Of a DNA stretch of 64,000 bases, positions 7,820-18,460 are shown one piece after another. The notes below the pieces were generated by a model. The model worked only from the letters and a program-made list of their open reading frames with translations, ran no database searches and had not been told where the DNA came from. Numbering within the stretch: the first letter of the stretch is position 1; each line of letters starts with the position of its first letter. This DNA comes from Parvibaculum indicum (lineage in GTDB: Bacteria; Pseudomonadota; Alphaproteobacteria; Parvibaculales; Parvibaculaceae), in NCBI RefSeq assembly GCF_011762095.1, contig NZ_JAASQO010000002.1:301359-365358 (forward strand), in the 5' to 3' direction. A program made the position numbers and the translations under genes.

Positions 7820-9478
7820 ATGATGATGGGAAGCGTGGAGGGGAAACGGGCAATGCAGGTTCCGGGACAGATACTGGGCGATCTGGCAAACGGCTTTCTG
7901 TCGCTTGCCGACAACGACAATTTCATCTGGAAGACGGTCGATCTTCTCTCCGCGCTTTTCGTGGTCGCGGTCGGGATCGCTTTTCTGGCCGTCATCGCGG
8001 TCTATGTCATCGACCGCACGCAGACGACCCACGCGATCCGCCGCAACTATCCGGTCATCGGCCGCCTGCGCTATGTCTTCGAGGCGCTGGGGGAATATTT
8101 CCGGCAATATTTTTTCGCGATGGACCGCGAGGAACTGCCTTTCAACCGGGCGCAGAGAAGCTGGGTCTACCGCGCCGCAAAGGGCGTCGACACCACCGTC
8201 GCCTTCGGCTCCAGCCGCGACATCCGGCCCGCCGGGACGATCAATTTCGTCAACACGCCCTTCCCCACACTCGACCAGAACGCCGCCGACACGGCCTTTG
8301 CCGAAGTCGGCCCCTTCTGCCGGACGCCCTATCGCACCGCGTCCATCTTCAACATCTCCGGCATGAGCTTCGGCGCGATCTCCAAACCGGCCATCCGCGC
8401 GCTCTCCAGGGGTGCGAAAAAGGCGGGTATCTGGATGAACACCGGCGAAGGCGGCCTGTCGCCCTATCATCTGGAGGGCGGCGCCGACATCGTTTTCCAG
8501 ATCGGCACGGCCAAATATGGCTGCCGCGATGAAACAGGCGCGCTCAACGATGCGCGGCTTGCGGAAATCGCCGCGCACGATCAGGTAAAGATGTTCGAGA
8601 TCAAGCTCAGCCAGGGCGCCAAACCCGGCAAGGGCGGCATGCTGCCCAAGGAAAAGATCTCCCGCGAGGTCTCGGCGATACGCGGCATTCCCCTCGGCGA
8701 AGATTCGATCAGCCCCAATCGTCACCCGGAAATCTCCACCATCGCCGACCTGCTGGACATGGTGGAGCATGTGCGCGAGGTGACCGGCAAACCGACCGGC
8801 TTCAAGATGGTGATCGGCGCCTATGGCTGGCTGGACGAATTCTGCGAGGAAATCCGGCGCCGCGGCGTGGAGCGCGCGCCCGATTTCATCACCGTGGACA
8901 GCGCCGATGGCGGCACGGGCGCCGCCCCCATGCCGCTCATCGACTATGTGGGCCTGCCCATCTGGGAAAGCCTGCCCATGCTCTGCGACATTCTCGCCCG
9001 CCACGACCTGAAGAAACGCATTCGCGTGATTGCCAGCGGCAAGCTCATCAATCCGGCCGAAGTCGCCTGGGCGCTTTGCGTCGGCGCCGACTTCGTCACC
9101 TCCGCGCGCGGTTTCATGTTCGCACTGGGATGCATCCAGTCTCTCCAGTGCAACAAGAACACCTGCCCCACGGGCATCGCGACCCACAAGAAAAAGCTGC
9201 AACGGGGCCTCGACGTCACCGACAAGTCGGAGCGGGTGCGCCGCTATGCCGAGCGCGTCTCGCATGAGGTCTGCATGATCGCCCATAGCTGCGGTTGCGA
9301 CGAACCGCGCAAACTCACCCGCGAGCAGGCCCGCATCATGGGCCCGAGCGGCGTGTCCGTGTCGCTTGCGGAATATTACGAGCGCTGGTCCGCACCCCAT
9401 TCCGTCCATTCGCTGAACGGCATCGAGCGCCCGACATTCGACCATGCGAACATACGGGCCGGAACGGCGGCCGATTGA
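7820..9478 (+). CDS. Membrane-anchored FMN-binding glutamate synthase-like enzyme
   Basis: This 552-residue protein has one N-terminal membrane helix (about residues 38-62) followed by the FMN-dependent synthase domain of glutamate synthase. Visible blocks are ISGMSFGAISKPAIRALSRG, MNTGEGGLSPYH, SQGAKPGKGG, DSADGGTGAAP and the cysteine cluster CNKNTCPTGIATH, which in GltB binds a 3Fe-4S centre. The amidotransferase and GXGXG domains of GltB are missing, so glutamine is unlikely to be the direct nitrogen source. A second start (ATG at 7853) has an even better GGAGGGG site and would remove 11 residues without touching the helix. It is separate from the true gltBD operon at 30.8-37.0 kb. Confidence 0.88.
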   Translation: MMMGSVEGKRAMQVPGQILGDLANGFLSLADNDNFIWKTVDLLSALFVVAVGIAFLAVIAVYVIDRTQTTHAIRRNYPVIGRLRYVFEALGEYFRQYFFAMDREELPFNRAQRSWVYRAAKGVDTTVAFGSSRDIRPAGTINFVNTPFPTLDQNAADTAFAEVGPFCRTPYRTASIFNISGMSFGAISKPAIRALSRGAKKAGIWMNTGEGGLSPYHLEGGADIVFQIGTAKYGCRDETGALNDARLAEIAAHDQVKMFEIKLSQGAKPGKGGMLPKEKISREVSAIRGIPLGEDSISPNRHPEISTIADLLDMVEHVREVTGKPTGFKMVIGAYGWLDEFCEEIRRRGVERAPDFITVDSADGGTGAAPMPLIDYVGLPIWESLPMLCDILARHDLKKRIRVIASGKLINPAEVAWALCVGADFVTSARGFMFALGCIQSLQCNKNTCPTGIATHKKKLQRGLDVTDKSERVRRYAERVSHEVCMIAHSCGCDEPRKLTREQARIMGPSGVSVSLAEYYERWSAPHSVHSLNGIERPTFDHANIRAGTAAD

Positions 9479-9496
9479 GGCTCAGCGCGCAGTTTT

Positions 9497-10381
9497 TCAC
9501 CGCGTAGGCACAACGAGCCTGAGGAAATGCGCGCCCATGGCGATGGTCTGGGGAAGCGCGCCGCGCGCATCCCCGTCCACTTCGACCGCCAGCCCCTCCG
9601 GCGAGAGGGCTTCGATGCGCCGCGGGTGCATGATCTCGACATCCTTGAGCCGGGCCACGCGGCCAAGACCCAGCGCCGCGAAATAGCGCGCAAAGGCCAT
9701 CCTTCCGCCGGATTTGAACAGCGTCAGCGTGAGCCCGGGGTCTTCGATATGCGCATCGGGCGCCAGTACGTATGGCCCGGCGAAATGCCGCGCATTGCTG
9801 ACCACCGCCCAGGCGCAACGCTTTTCCTGCCCGTCCACGCGCAGCACGATGTCGCGGGCCGGCCCGGCAAACCAGAGCTTCAATCCCGACCAGACGAATG
9901 CCGCCTTGCCGAAGACGCGCTTCATCCGCGCATCGATGTCATGCACGACTTCGCCGTCGAAACCGATCCCGACCATGAGCAGGAAAATGCGGTCGTCCAC
10001 GAGCCCGGTGCCGATGAGTTGCGCCGGCCCCGAAAGAAGCATGTCCGCGATGTCCCCCTCGCTGGTTTTGAGCCCCAGTTCGATGGCCAGGACATTTGCC
10101 GTCCCGAGCGGAATGATACCGAGCGGCGTACTCTGCCCGAGAAGACCGCGCGCGACTTCGTTGATCGTGCCATCGCCGCCCGCGGCCACGACCACATCGG
10201 CGATGCCGTGGCGCGACGCGGCGGCTGCAAGTTCGGTCGCATGGCCCGGCCCCCTGGTCTCGTCCAGCGTGATCTCGACGCCCGCCTGGTTGAGGCGTTT
10301 GATGACACGTTCCAGAAGGTCCCTTTTCCGGGCGCCCGCCATTGGATTGAAAATGATGTGAGCCGAGCGGCGTAGCGCCAA
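9497..10381 (-). CDS. Diacylglycerol/lipid kinase (YegS/DgkB type)
   Basis: This 294-residue soluble kinase of the diacylglycerol/sphingosine kinase superfamily has the nucleotide-binding block VVAAGGDGTINEVARGLLG, then PLGTANVLAIELGL and the substrate-domain motif VGIGFDGEVVHDI. These enzymes phosphorylate diacylglycerol or related lipids to phosphatidic acid. It is divergent from a PlcP-like phosphoesterase gene, and a Pho-box-like repeat lies 39 bp upstream of its start. That context suggests it handles diacylglycerol released in membrane lipid turnover. The exact lipid substrate is not determined by sequence. Confidence 0.85.
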   Translation of the reverse strand: MALRRSAHIIFNPMAGARKRDLLERVIKRLNQAGVEITLDETRGPGHATELAAAASRHGIADVVVAAGGDGTINEVARGLLGQSTPLGIIPLGTANVLAIELGLKTSEGDIADMLLSGPAQLIGTGLVDDRIFLLMVGIGFDGEVVHDIDARMKRVFGKAAFVWSGLKLWFAGPARDIVLRVDGQEKRCAWAVVSNARHFAGPYVLAPDAHIEDPGLTLTLFKSGGRMAFARYFAALGLGRVARLKDVEIMHPRRIEALSPEGLAVEVDGDARGALPQTIAMGAHFLRLVVPTR

Positions 10382-10419
10382 ACCGGACCTCCCCAGCTAA
10401 CGAAACCGAAGTCGCAAAA

Positions 10420-10437
10420 ACGTCATAAACCCGTCAT
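10420..10437 (+). promoter_or_regulatory. Pho-box-like PhoB site
   Basis: Two GTCAT cores sit exactly 11 bp apart (10422 and 10433) with AAAC between the half-sites. A third degenerate GTCGC lies another 11 bp upstream at 10411. Against the published consensus CTGTCATAWAWCTGTCAY I count 14 of 18 matching positions. Orientation is toward the PlcP-Agt pair. A matching -10 box could not be settled. Confidence 0.6.
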
Positions 10438-10486
10438 CTAACCGTATCCGCGTACACGGATTATCCCGCCAATCGGATCCGGCGAA

Positions 10487-10518
10487 TCGCTTATATCGCG
10501 TAACGAGTCGATAAGCGA
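10487..10518. repeat. 8-bp inverted repeat upstream of plcP-like gene
   Basis: TCGCTTAT (10487-10494) and ATAAGCGA (10511-10518) form a perfect inverted repeat with a 16-nt spacer. It lies between the Pho-box-like site and the ATG. It could be a second operator or a leader hairpin; no protein partner can be named. Confidence 0.4.
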
Positions 10519-10607
10519 GCGGATTGATCCGTAGGCGAACCAAGGCCGAAAATCGAATCGAGGCCGACAGTCCGCCGACGTCGCGCAACTGTGAGACAGA
10601 TGGTTAC

Positions 10608-11594
10608 ATGACCCTGCTGGACACGGCTTTCAACAGCCTCGGCACCCTGGCCACCCGCAAGTCGAACGAACCGCTCCCTGTCGCCAATGCCCGCACTGGC
10701 ACGGAAGAAGACGCGCCCTCGGCGGCGCCACGGTCCGGACGTTCCCGCTCCCGCCGCAACAATCTCGACGAAAGGCTGACAGGTCCGCGCCCGAAGAACC
10801 CGAAGCGCCACCGCACGCTTTTCATTTCCGACACCCATCTCGGCACGCCGGGCTGCAAGGCGGATCTTCTGCTGGACTTTCTGCGCCACAACGAAGCCGA
10901 GACCGTTTACCTCGTCGGCGACATCATCGACGGATGGCGCCTGAAGCGCTCCTGGTACTGGTCGGCGGGCCACAATGCCGTCGTCCAGGAAATCCTGCGC
11001 ATGGCCCGCAAGGGCACCAATGTCGTTTACGTCCCCGGCAACCATGACGAGGCCCTGCGCGACTATGCGGGCGTCAATCTGGGCGGCGTCGACGTGACGG
11101 GCGAAGCCATTCACGAAACCGCCGACGGCCGGCAATTCCTCGTCCTGCATGGCGACCAGTTCGACAGCGTGGTGCGCTACGCCAAATGGCTCGCCCATCT
11201 CGGCGACTATGCCTACAACATCGCGCTGCAACTCAACAATTGGCTGCATGAAGTCCGCCGCGTCTTCGGCATGCCCTATTGGTCGCTTTCTTCCTATCTG
11301 AAGAACAAGGTCAAGAACGCCGTCGAATACATCTCGAACTACGAGGAAGCGGTGGCCCGCTCCGCGCGCGAACGCGGCGTGGACGGTGTGATCTGCGGCC
11401 ATATCCACCATGCCGAAATCCGCGAGATGGACGGCGTGCTCTACTGCAATGACGGCGACTGGGTGGAAAGCTGCACCGCGCTCGCCGAGGACGATGAAGG
11501 CCAGCTCCGGCTCATCACCTGGACGCTCTTTTCCTGGGAACGCGACGAAGCCGGCGGCGAAGACGGCGCGCGCCCGGTTCTGACGGCGGCCTGA
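10608..11594 (+). CDS. PlcP-like metallophosphoesterase (UDP-diacylglucosamine hydrolase family)
   Basis: This 328-residue calcineurin-like phosphoesterase has all the metal motifs: FISDTHLG, GDIIDGW, GNHDEALR, HGDQFD and GHIHHAEI. It would be labelled UDP-2,3-diacylglucosamine diphosphatase by family. The immediate, overlapping neighbour is a GT4 glycosyltransferase resembling Agt. That arrangement matches the plcP-agt pair of rhizobia and marine bacteria, where PlcP cleaves phospholipids to diacylglycerol under phosphate limitation. The Pho-box-like repeat upstream supports this second reading. The first ATG in frame is used; a TTG at 10524 would add 28 residues of low conservation. About 60 N-terminal residues before the phosphoesterase domain are basic and probably disordered. 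Confidence 0.82.
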   Translation: MTLLDTAFNSLGTLATRKSNEPLPVANARTGTEEDAPSAAPRSGRSRSRRNNLDERLTGPRPKNPKRHRTLFISDTHLGTPGCKADLLLDFLRHNEAETVYLVGDIIDGWRLKRSWYWSAGHNAVVQEILRMARKGTNVVYVPGNHDEALRDYAGVNLGGVDVTGEAIHETADGRQFLVLHGDQFDSVVRYAKWLAHLGDYAYNIALQLNNWLHEVRRVFGMPYWSLSSYLKNKVKNAVEYISNYEEAVARSARERGVDGVICGHIHHAEIREMDGVLYCNDGDWVESCTALAEDDEGQLRLITWTLFSWERDEAGGEDGARPVLTAA

Positions 11595-12763
11595 TGGCGT
11601 CAGTCAACGCCGTTACGCAGCGCCCCAAAAGAATGCGCCGCGCCCGCAAACTCCTGAACCGGCTGCGCGGACGCCCGCTTCCCCGCGATGTCGGGCGCTT
11701 TTCCGAAAAACTGAAGATCGTCATCGTCAGCGACGCGGCCCCGCCACAGGTCAACGGCGTCGTGCGCACGCTCCAGCAATTGCGCGAAAGCCTGACCGGC
11801 ATGGGCCATGACGTGGTGATGATTACGCCCAACGATTTCGTCACCATCCCCATGCCGACCTACCCGGAAATCCGGCTGGCGGTGTTTCCCTGGCGCAAGG
11901 TGGCGCGTCTCATCAAGGACGCGAACCCCAATGCGATCCATATCGCGACCGAGGGACCGCTGGGACTTGCCGCCCGCAGCTTCTGCGTCAATCGGGGCAT
12001 TCCCTTCTCGACCTCCTTCCATACCCGCTTTGCCGAATATCTGACCGCGCGCACCGGCCTGCCGCTCTCATGGGGCTACCGTTTCCTGCGCTGGTTCCAC
12101 CGCCCGGCCACCGGCCTCATGGTGGCAACCCCCTCCCTCCAGCGCGAGCTGGAAGAACGTGGCTTCGGCACGCCCGTCATCTGGTCGCGCGGCGTCGATC
12201 TCGACCGCTACCAGGTAAGGCCCGACCTCCATGGCGACCACTATCTGGGGCTCGAACGGCCGGTCTGGCTCAATGTCGGCCGCGTGGCGGTGGAAAAGAA
12301 TATCGAGGCCTTCCTCGCGCTCGACCTGCCCGGCACCAAAATGGTGGTGGGCGACGGACCGCTTCTCGAAACGCTGAAACGCCGTCATCCGGAAGCAAAC
12401 TTTACCGGGGCGCTTTTCGGCGACGATCTCGCCAGGGCCTATGCCGCGGCGGATTGTTTCGTCTTCCCCAGCCGCACCGACACGTTCGGCCTCGTACTGA
12501 TCGAGGCGCTGGCCTCCGGCACCCCGGTTGCGGCCTATCCGGTACAGGGGCCCGCCGACGTGATCGGCGACAGCCCCGTCGGCTGCCTCGACCAGGACCT
12601 TGCCGTGGCCTGCCGCGCCGCGCTCGGCACCCCGCGCGAGCGCTGCCGCGACTACGCGCTCGGCTTTTCCTGGGAAGCCTGCGCCCGCCAGTTCATCACC
12701 AATCTGGCGCTGGAAGAGGCGATTGCGGAAGACTGCGAAACCGCGCGCGGGGAAATGGCCTGA
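11594..12763 (+). CDS. GT4 glycosyltransferase, Agt-like glycolipid synthase
   Basis: This 389-residue GT-B fold protein has the N-terminal block VSDAAPPQVNGVVRTLQQL and the C-terminal donor-site motif of family 4, SRTDTFGLVLIEALASGTPV. Its ATG overlaps the stop of the phosphoesterase gene (TGATG), so the two are translationally coupled. Agrobacterium Agt and relatives make mono-hexosyl or glucuronosyl diacylglycerol from diacylglycerol, replacing phospholipids when phosphate is scarce. The proposed job here is to glycosylate the diacylglycerol released by the upstream enzyme. The sugar donor cannot be told from sequence. Confidence 0.85.
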   Translation: MASVNAVTQRPKRMRRARKLLNRLRGRPLPRDVGRFSEKLKIVIVSDAAPPQVNGVVRTLQQLRESLTGMGHDVVMITPNDFVTIPMPTYPEIRLAVFPWRKVARLIKDANPNAIHIATEGPLGLAARSFCVNRGIPFSTSFHTRFAEYLTARTGLPLSWGYRFLRWFHRPATGLMVATPSLQRELEERGFGTPVIWSRGVDLDRYQVRPDLHGDHYLGLERPVWLNVGRVAVEKNIEAFLALDLPGTKMVVGDGPLLETLKRRHPEANFTGALFGDDLARAYAAADCFVFPSRTDTFGLVLIEALASGTPVAAYPVQGPADVIGDSPVGCLDQDLAVACRAALGTPRERCRDYALGFSWEACARQFITNLALEEAIAEDCETARGEMA

Positions 12764-12872
12764 AAACCCACCGGGGCCCACCCTGGGACACACTGTTTCA
12801 ACTGCGACACTTTCGCAATCAGCCTCGCGTCCCTATCTTTCTGGGGTCGACCCCTAACGAAGAGGCTCCCCC

Positions 12873-13454
12873 ATGAAATGGTTCGCCGCGGCCTTTGCCG
12901 CCTTCCTCCTCACCGCCGCCGCCACGGCAAGCCCGGCCCTGTCCGATCCCTACACGATCGATACCGGCCATACCCATGTCGGCTTCAAGGTGAGCCATCT
13001 CGGCTTCTCCGACACCTATGGCACCTTCAACAATGTCGCCGGCACCTTCGACCTCGACCCGGACAATCCGGAAAAGAGCAGCGTCGAGGTGGACATCAAG
13101 ACCGCCAGCCTCGACACCAATCACGAAAAGCGCGACGAACATCTGCGCGGGCCCGATTTCTTCAATGTCGAGAAATTCCCCGACATGACGTTCAAATCCA
13201 CCAAGGTGGAGCGCACCGGCGAAAAGACGGCGAAGGTGACGGGCGACCTCACCATGCTGGGCGTGACGAAGCCGGTAACGCTCGATACGACCTTGCTGGC
13301 CGCGGGCGCCTATCCGATGGACAAGAGCGTGACGGCGGCGGGCTTCAACGCCACGACGACCATCAAGCGCTCCGATTTCGGCATGACCACCTATGTGCCC
13401 ATGATCGGCGATGAGGTGGAAATCACCATCTCCACCGAGCTCCGCAAGCAGTAG
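12873..13454 (+). CDS. YceI-family periplasmic lipid-binding protein
   Basis: This 193-residue exported protein has a signal peptide ending near ALS. The YceI lipocalin-like fold shows YTIDTGHTHVGFKVSHLGF, DEHLRGPDFFNVEKFPDMTF, GDLTMLGVTKPVTL and the terminal DEVEITISTEL. Family members bind polyprenyl or other long-chain lipids in a beta-barrel pocket. The gene stands alone after the glycosyltransferase and is convergent with the oxidoreductase only 3 bp away. It may respond to envelope or pH stress as other YceI genes do, but no operator was seen. Confidence 0.9.
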   Translation: MKWFAAAFAAFLLTAAATASPALSDPYTIDTGHTHVGFKVSHLGFSDTYGTFNNVAGTFDLDPDNPEKSSVEVDIKTASLDTNHEKRDEHLRGPDFFNVEKFPDMTFKSTKVERTGEKTAKVTGDLTMLGVTKPVTLDTTLLAAGAYPMDKSVTAAGFNATTTIKRSDFGMTTYVPMIGDEVEITISTELRKQ

Positions 13455-13457
13455 CAT

Positions 13458-14435
13458 TCAGGGCACGAGAACGACCGCCTTGCCGCGCGCCCGGCGTTCC
13501 ATCACATGGGTGATTGCGGCGGGCGTCTCTTCCAGCGTGAAGCGGTCGGAAACGTAGGGCCGGATACGGCCTTCCACATACCAGTTCGCCAGTTCCGAAA
13601 AGGCCTCGCGCGTCACCGCCGGGGCCTTTTCCAGATAGGCGCCGAAATTGAACCCGATCGCATCGACATTCTTGACCATCAGATGATTGGCCGGGATCTG
13701 CGGTATGCGCCCGCCTGCGAACCCGATCACGATAAGCCGTCCCTCGAAGGCGATGGCGCGAAGCGAGGCGTCGAAGACATCGCCGCCGACCGGATCGTAA
13801 ATCACATCGGCGCCCTTGCCGTCGGTCAGCGCCTTGATCCGTTCCCGCAAATCCTCGGTCGATGAGTTAATCAGCTCGTCCGCGCCATGCTCATGCGCGA
13901 TCTCGAGCTTTTCGGGCGTGGAAGCCGTCGCGATCACCCGCGCGCCAAGCGCCTTGCCGATCTCGACCGCGGTGAGCCCCACGCCCCCCGCCGCGCCATG
14001 CACGACCAGCGTCTCGCCTTCTTTCAGCCGCCCGCGATGCTTCAGCGCGATATGGCTGGTGCCATAGGCGATGGGAAAGGCGGCGGCCACTTCATCCGGC
14101 ATATCGTCGGGCAGCGGCACGACGCCGCTCGCGGGCATCAGGGCCTCTTCCGCATAACCGCCATTGCCGCACATGCCGGCCACCCGCTGGCCGATCTCAA
14201 GCCCGCTCACCCCCTCGCCCAGCGCGAGAACCGTGCCCGCCACCTCCGCCCCGGGCGAAAAGGGCAACTCCGGCTGGACCTGATATTTGCCCTTGAGGAC
14301 GAGACTGTCGGCGAAATTGACCCCGCAGGCCTTCACACGCACCAGAATCTGCCCCGGCCCCGGTGTCGGAGAGGCGATTTCCTGCGCTTTCAGCACCTCC
14401 GGCCCGCCCAGTTCCCGGGCAATCATCGCTTTCAC
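13458..14435 (-). CDS. Zinc-independent NADPH:quinone oxidoreductase
   Basis: This 325-residue MDR-superfamily enzyme of the quinone oxidoreductase branch has an N-terminal GroES-like part (EVAGTVLALGEGVSGLEIGQRV) and a Rossmann part with VVHGAAGGVGLTAVEIGKALGA. The catalytic-zinc cysteine/histidine pattern of alcohol dehydrogenases is absent. It probably reduces quinones or enoyl/alkenal compounds with NADPH in the cytoplasm. The gene is divergent from typA and convergent with yceI, so it is likely monocistronic. Confidence 0.86.
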   Translation of the reverse strand: MKAMIARELGGPEVLKAQEIASPTPGPGQILVRVKACGVNFADSLVLKGKYQVQPELPFSPGAEVAGTVLALGEGVSGLEIGQRVAGMCGNGGYAEEALMPASGVVPLPDDMPDEVAAAFPIAYGTSHIALKHRGRLKEGETLVVHGAAGGVGLTAVEIGKALGARVIATASTPEKLEIAHEHGADELINSSTEDLRERIKALTDGKGADVIYDPVGGDVFDASLRAIAFEGRLIVIGFAGGRIPQIPANHLMVKNVDAIGFNFGAYLEKAPAVTREAFSELANWYVEGRIRPYVSDRFTLEETPAAITHVMERRARGKAVVLVP

Positions 14436-14642
14436 GGTCGATTCTCCCTCATATGTCCGCTATGCGCTTGTAGCAGAGCGCCCCCCCGATATATAAGGCG
14501 GCAACCCAAAAAGGCGCGCTGGCGGCATCGGTCCCCGCGCGCCCCGGAGCGGATAAGCCTGCTCCGGTTTTTCAGTCGCATGATCGTCTCCGAAAGCCAT
14601 TATTTCTTTCCGGGATCATGCCCCAGAGACCAGCAGGAACTC

Positions 14643-16514
<1,872 letters not shown>

Positions 16515-16601
16515 CCTTCGCTCACACGGAACGCGGAGTGAGTCATTGCCTCTCAACCTTCCGGGTGCCAGTCTTTTCCGCTCGCAACGGAGGAGACCCC
16601 C

Positions 16602-17606
16602 ATGGCAGGCAATGCGGAATGGCTCGCACAGGTAACGGAAGAGGCGCTGGAGCCGGAACGCCCCATCGTCGATCCGCATCATCACCTCTGGGATCATCCC
16701 GGCTCACGCTACGAGCTGGATGAGCTGCTTGCCGATACGGGGAGCGGGCACAACATCCGCGCCACCGTCTTCGTCGAATGCGGCTCCATGTACGAGGCCG
16801 GCGCGACCGCCGCCATGGCCCCGCTCGGCGAAACCGAATATGTGAACGGCATTGCCGCGAAATCCGCGAGCGGCGGCTTCGGCGAAACCCGGATCGCAGC
16901 CGGCATTGTCGGCTTTGCGGACCTGACGCTCGGCGATGCGGTAGACGAGGTGCTGGAATGGCACATGCTGCGCGCGCCGGAGCGCTTTCGCGGCATTCGC
17001 CACGCCAACGCCCATGACGACAGCCCCGACATTCGCGAGTCGCACACCCGCCCGCCCAAGGGGCTTCTGGGCCATGACAACTTCCGCAAAGGCTTCGCCC
17101 GGCTGGAACAGAAGGAAATGACCTTCGACGCCTGGCTGTTTCACCCGCAAATTCCGGAACTCACCGATCTCGCCCGCGCCTTCCCGAATACCACCATCAT
17201 TCTCGATCATTTCGGCGGGCCGCTCGGCGTCGGTCCCTATGAGGGGAAACGCACGGAGATCTTCGAGCAGTGGAAGAAGGACATCCATGAGCTGGCCTCC
17301 TGCCCCAATGTCGCGGCGAAGCTCGGCGGCATCAACATGGCGGTGAACGGCTTCGGCTGGCACAAGCGCCCCACGCCGCCGACCTCCGACGAACTCGTGG
17401 AGGCGACGCGCGACTGGTATCTCCACACCATCGACGCCTTCGGACCCATGCGCTGCATGTTCGAGAGCAATTTCCCCGTGGACAAGCTCTCCTGTTCCTA
17501 TGGCGTGCTCTGGAATACCTTCAAGAAGATGGCGAAGGATTTCTCCGAGGACGAAAAGACCGCGCTTTTCCACGACACCGCAAAACGGGTCTACCGGCTG
17601 GACTAG
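16602..17606 (+). CDS. Amidohydrolase family 2 metal-dependent hydrolase
   Basis: This 334-residue TIM-barrel amidohydrolase of the Amidohydro_2 type has the metal motif DPHHHLWD near the N terminus, RFRGIRHANAHD in the middle, ILDHFGGPLG and a terminal MFESNFPVDKLSCSYG. Relatives include 2-pyrone-4,6-dicarboxylate lactonase and many uncharacterised hydrolases of carboxylic-acid rings. GGAGGAGAC-like bases precede the ATG. It lies in a run of + strand genes but 44 bp before hisN, so co-transcription is possible. The substrate is unknown. Confidence 0.82.
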   Translation: MAGNAEWLAQVTEEALEPERPIVDPHHHLWDHPGSRYELDELLADTGSGHNIRATVFVECGSMYEAGATAAMAPLGETEYVNGIAAKSASGGFGETRIAAGIVGFADLTLGDAVDEVLEWHMLRAPERFRGIRHANAHDDSPDIRESHTRPPKGLLGHDNFRKGFARLEQKEMTFDAWLFHPQIPELTDLARAFPNTTIILDHFGGPLGVGPYEGKRTEIFEQWKKDIHELASCPNVAAKLGGINMAVNGFGWHKRPTPPTSDELVEATRDWYLHTIDAFGPMRCMFESNFPVDKLSCSYGVLWNTFKKMAKDFSEDEKTALFHDTAKRVYRLD

Positions 17607-17650
17607 TCAGGCGACGGCGACCAATATGCGCCAAACGCTGAGAGGTCCGA

Positions 17651-18460
17651 ATGCTCGATCCCCAAAAAATCGATGAACTGGCAAGCTTCGCACTTGAGCT
17701 TGCCGATACCGCGGCCGCCGTCACCCTGCCGCATTTCCGCTCCGGCCTCGCCGTGGACAACAAGCGCGGCAATTTCGACTTCGACCCCGTCACGGCGGCG
17801 GATCGCGACGGCGAAACGGCGATCCGCAAACTCATCCTCGAGCGCTATCCGGACCATTCCATTCTCGGCGAGGAGCATGGCAATCATGATGGCGCAAGCG
17901 ACCTCACCTGGATCCTCGATCCGGTGGACGGCACCCGCTCCTTCATCTCCGGCGTACCGCTCTGGGGCACGCTGATCGGTCTCAATGACGGCACGAAGCC
18001 CGTCATCGGCCTGATGGATCAGCCCTATATCGGCGAGCGTTTCATCGGCCGGCCCGGCGGCACGGAACTCATTCGCGGCGGCAAGGCGCTTCCGCTCAAG
18101 GTGAGCGGGTGCAAGAAGCTGGAGGACGCATTGCTGGGCAACACCGATCCCGGCATGTTCACCGTCGATGCCGAGAAAGCGGCCTTCCGCGAGATTTCCT
18201 CGAAGGTCCGCCTGCGCCGCTTCGGCGGCGACTGTTATTTCTACTGCCTGCTGGCGGCGGGCACACTCGACCTCGTGGTCGAATCCTCGCTCCAGCCCTA
18301 TGACATTCAGGCCCTCATTCCCGTGGTCGAGAATGCCGGCGGCATCGTCACGACCTGGAGCGGCAAGGACCCGCAACAGGGCGGTCAGGTGGTCGCCGCC
18401 GCCACGCCGGAACTGCATGCGGCTGCGCTGGAGATATTGACGCCCGCGGCGGCCGACTAG
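17651..18460 (+). CDS. hisN: Histidinol-phosphatase, inositol monophosphatase family
   Basis: This 269-residue Mg-dependent phosphatase of the IMPase fold has the metal-binding motifs DPVTAADRDGE, GEEHG, ILDPVDGTRSFISGVP and the C-terminal LQPYDIQALIPVVENAGG. This form matches HisN, which removes phosphate from histidinol phosphate in actinobacteria and alphaproteobacteria that lack HisB-N. An alternative is a general inositol or fructose phosphatase. The stop overlaps the stop region of the convergent hydrolase by 4 bp. Confidence 0.83.
   Translation: MLDPQKIDELASFALELADTAAAVTLPHFRSGLAVDNKRGNFDFDPVTAADRDGETAIRKLILERYPDHSILGEEHGNHDGASDLTWILDPVDGTRSFISGVPLWGTLIGLNDGTKPVIGLMDQPYIGERFIGRPGGTELIRGGKALPLKVSGCKKLEDALLGNTDPGMFTVDAEKAAFREISSKVRLRRFGGDCYFYCLLAAGTLDLVVESSLQPYDIQALIPVVENAGGIVTTWSGKDPQQGGQVVAAATPELHAAALEILTPAAAD

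Noticed and set aside
7661..9445. 594-codon minus-strand frame over the FMN glutamate-synthase-like gene
   Set aside because: The + strand gene has clear catalytic motifs; the antisense product is His/Ala/Gly-biased without domains.
10524..10607. TTG start extending the PlcP-like protein by 28 residues
   Set aside because: The extension is basic, has no conserved features and lacks a ribosome-binding site. The ATG at 10608 still leaves a full phosphoesterase domain.
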